Source: a bacterium (GTDB lineage Bacteria; Vulcanimicrobiota; Vulcanimicrobiia; Vulcanimicrobiales; SCRA01). Taken from it: 8,044 nt of DNA. A model generated the notes under the pieces. That model made no database searches, had not been told where the DNA came from, and saw only the letters and a list, made by a program, of their open reading frames with translations. Position 1 is the first letter of the stretch, and every line of letters starts with the position of its first letter. Of this stretch, positions 7,165 through 8,044 are shown in pieces. The stretch covers positions 1 to 8,044 of the forward strand of contig JAGWST010000126.1 in the NCBI GenBank assembly GCA_028869325.1, read 5' to 3'. The translations under genes were made by a program, and so were the position numbers.

Positions 7165-7757
7165 TGTCTTCGCTCACGGCGCCCTACTTCGTTCACGAGT
7201 CGTCCTACGTCGACGAGCCCAGCTCCATCGGCGAGGGCACCAAGATCTGGCACTTCTCACATGTCATGGCGCACGCGGTCATCGGGCGCAAGTGCAGCAT
7301 CGGCCAAAACGTGCTGATCTCCTCGCGGGTGACGATTGGAGACAACGTCAAGATTCAAAACAACGTCTCCGTCTACGAGGGCGTCGTCCTCGAAGACGAC
7401 GTCTTCTGCGGCCCCAGCATGGTCTTCACCAACGTCACGACGCCGCGCTCGGCCTACCCGCGCAATACCGCCGCCGACTACCGTCAGACGCTGGTGCGCC
7501 GGGGTGCGAGCATCGGGGCCAACGCCACCATCGTCTGCGGCGTGACCATCGGCGAGCACGCCTTCGTCGGCGCCGGCGCCGTCGTGACGCGCGACGTTCC
7601 GCCCTACGCGATGGTCTACGGCAATCCCGCTCGCGTCCGCGGCCATGCCTGCGAGTGCGGCATCAAGCTTGCATTCGACCAGGGCACGGCGCGCTGCGCC
7701 GAGTGCGGCGCGGCCTACGTCATGCGCGACGGGATGGTGGAGAGGGACGCGCGATGA
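7164..7757 (+). CDS. wbpD: Hexapeptide-repeat N-acetyltransferase, probable WbpD-type, with Cys-rich tail
   Basis: 197 aa, starting one base inside the upstream stop (TGATG) behind AGGAGG. The predicted reaction is acetyl-CoA-dependent 3-N-acetylation of UDP-GlcNAc3NA. The left-handed beta-helix repeats are clear: [15 protein letters not shown] (21-35), [14 protein letters not shown] (39-52), [19 protein letters not shown] (56-74), [17 protein letters not shown] (75-91), then [27 protein letters not shown] (115-141) and the closing [10 protein letters not shown] (151-160). The FTNV.TPR segment is typical of WbpD/WlbB. After the helix comes a short tail with CxC-x12-CxxC (Cys163, Cys165, Cys178, Cys181), which looks like a small zinc-ribbon. 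I recall similar tails in other members of this family. Context between the wbpB-like and wbpE-like genes supports the substrate assignment. Confidence 0.9.
   Translation: MSSLTAPYFVHESSYVDEPSSIGEGTKIWHFSHVMAHAVIGRKCSIGQNVLISSRVTIGDNVKIQNNVSVYEGVVLEDDVFCGPSMVFTNVTTPRSAYPRNTAADYRQTLVRRGASIGANATIVCGVTIGEHAFVGAGAVVTRDVPPYAMVYGNPARVRGHACECGIKLAFDQGTARCAECGAAYVMRDGMVERDAR
7739..7747 (+). promoter_or_regulatory. Purine-rich Shine-Dalgarno for the 7754 ATG
   Basis: GGAGAGGGA ends 6 bases before ATG 7754, inside the end of the acetyltransferase gene. It supports the ATGA-overlapping start of the aminotransferase. Confidence 0.6.
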
Positions 7758-8044
7758 TCGCGATTCTCGATCTCACCGCGCAGTACCGCGCCCTCAAGGC
7801 CGAGATCGACGCCGCCGTAGAGGGCGTCTTCGCGAGCGGCCACTTCATCAACGGTCCCAACGTGCGCGCCTTCGAATCCGAGATCTCCGCATACTTGGGC
7901 ACGCCGCACGCCGTCGGCCTCAACTCGGGGACCGATGCTTTGCACCTGGCGCTGCGGGCGCTCGACATCGGCCCGGGCGACGAGGTCATCACCACGCCGT
8001 TCACCTTCGTCGCCACGACGGAGGCCATCGGCATCGTCGGCGCC
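7754..8044 (+). CDS. wbpE: DegT/DnrJ/EryC1/StrS aminotransferase, probable WbpE-type (partial, 3' end outside window)
   Basis: 97 codons from ATG 7754 to the window end with no stop; the gene continues beyond. The start overlaps the acetyltransferase stop (ATGA). The N-terminus reads [18 protein letters not shown] (4-21), then [21 protein letters not shown] (29-49), and [19 protein letters not shown] (52-70), where Ser58-Gly59-Thr60-Asp61 form the PLP-phosphate loop of this family. [20 protein letters not shown] (73-92) follows as expected. This family transfers the amino group of glutamate to a keto sugar nucleotide; here the likely product is UDP-GlcNAc3NA, made from the 3-keto product of the upstream oxidoreductase. 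The PLP-binding Lys lies outside the window. Family call is certain; the 3-amino specificity is inferred from the gene order. Confidence 0.9.
   Translation, partial: MIAILDLTAQYRALKAEIDAAVEGVFASGHFINGPNVRAFESEISAYLGTPHAVGLNSGTDALHLALRALDIGPGDEVITTPFTFVATTEAIGIVGA

Noticed and set aside
5958..7757. Apparent 599-codon + strand frame that could be read as a fusion ending in the acetyltransferase
   Set aside because: The part before 7164 is out of frame with the dehydrogenase and oxidoreductase genes it overlaps and is arginine-rich nonsense. AGGAGG and the ATG at 7164 mark the true start.

Overview
The window is a dense, single-strand (+) run of polysaccharide biosynthesis genes from a high-GC bacterium. 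Sampled 60-base stretches range from about 55% GC near the left end to about 80% in the middle. There is no rRNA, tRNA or other taxonomic marker, so I do not name a phylum. The gene content is that of an O-antigen, capsule or exopolysaccharide locus. I found no mobile element, tRNA, CRISPR array or prophage gene.

Layout: (1) bases 1-139 hold the last 45 codons of a polyprenyl-phosphate sugar-1-phosphate transferase, the enzyme that starts a repeat unit on the lipid carrier. (2) 136-1143 is a D-glucuronyl C5-epimerase family protein, unusual in a bacterial operon. (3) 1140-2288, 2285-3475 and 3472-4719 are three consecutive family-4 (GT-B) glycosyltransferases. (4) 4720-4831 is the only real gap, 112 bases with a possible hairpin. 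(5) 4832-8044 is a co-linear wbpA-wbpB-wbpD-wbpE-type set (UDP-GlcNAc 6-dehydrogenase, 3-dehydrogenase, N-acetyltransferase, PLP aminotransferase; the last is cut by the window end). In Pseudomonas and Bordetella this set makes UDP-2,3-diacetamido-2,3-dideoxy-D-glucuronic acid.

Apart from the gap, every junction is a 1- or 4-base start/stop overlap (ATGA, GTGA or TGATG), so the genes look like one or two translationally coupled operons. Together they encode a chain-initiating transferase, three sugar transferases, a nucleotide-activated diacetamido-uronic acid donor pathway, and an epimerase that could invert C5 of a uronic acid residue after it is incorporated. The flippase, polymerase, the 2-epimerase (WbpI-like) and export genes are not in view.

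The most interesting idea, which is inference, is the pairing of a C5-epimerase with a 2,3-diacetamido-uronate pathway. That pairing could yield L-iduronate-type or L-gulo-configured diacetamido-uronate residues in a bacterial polysaccharide by epimerisation at the glycan level.
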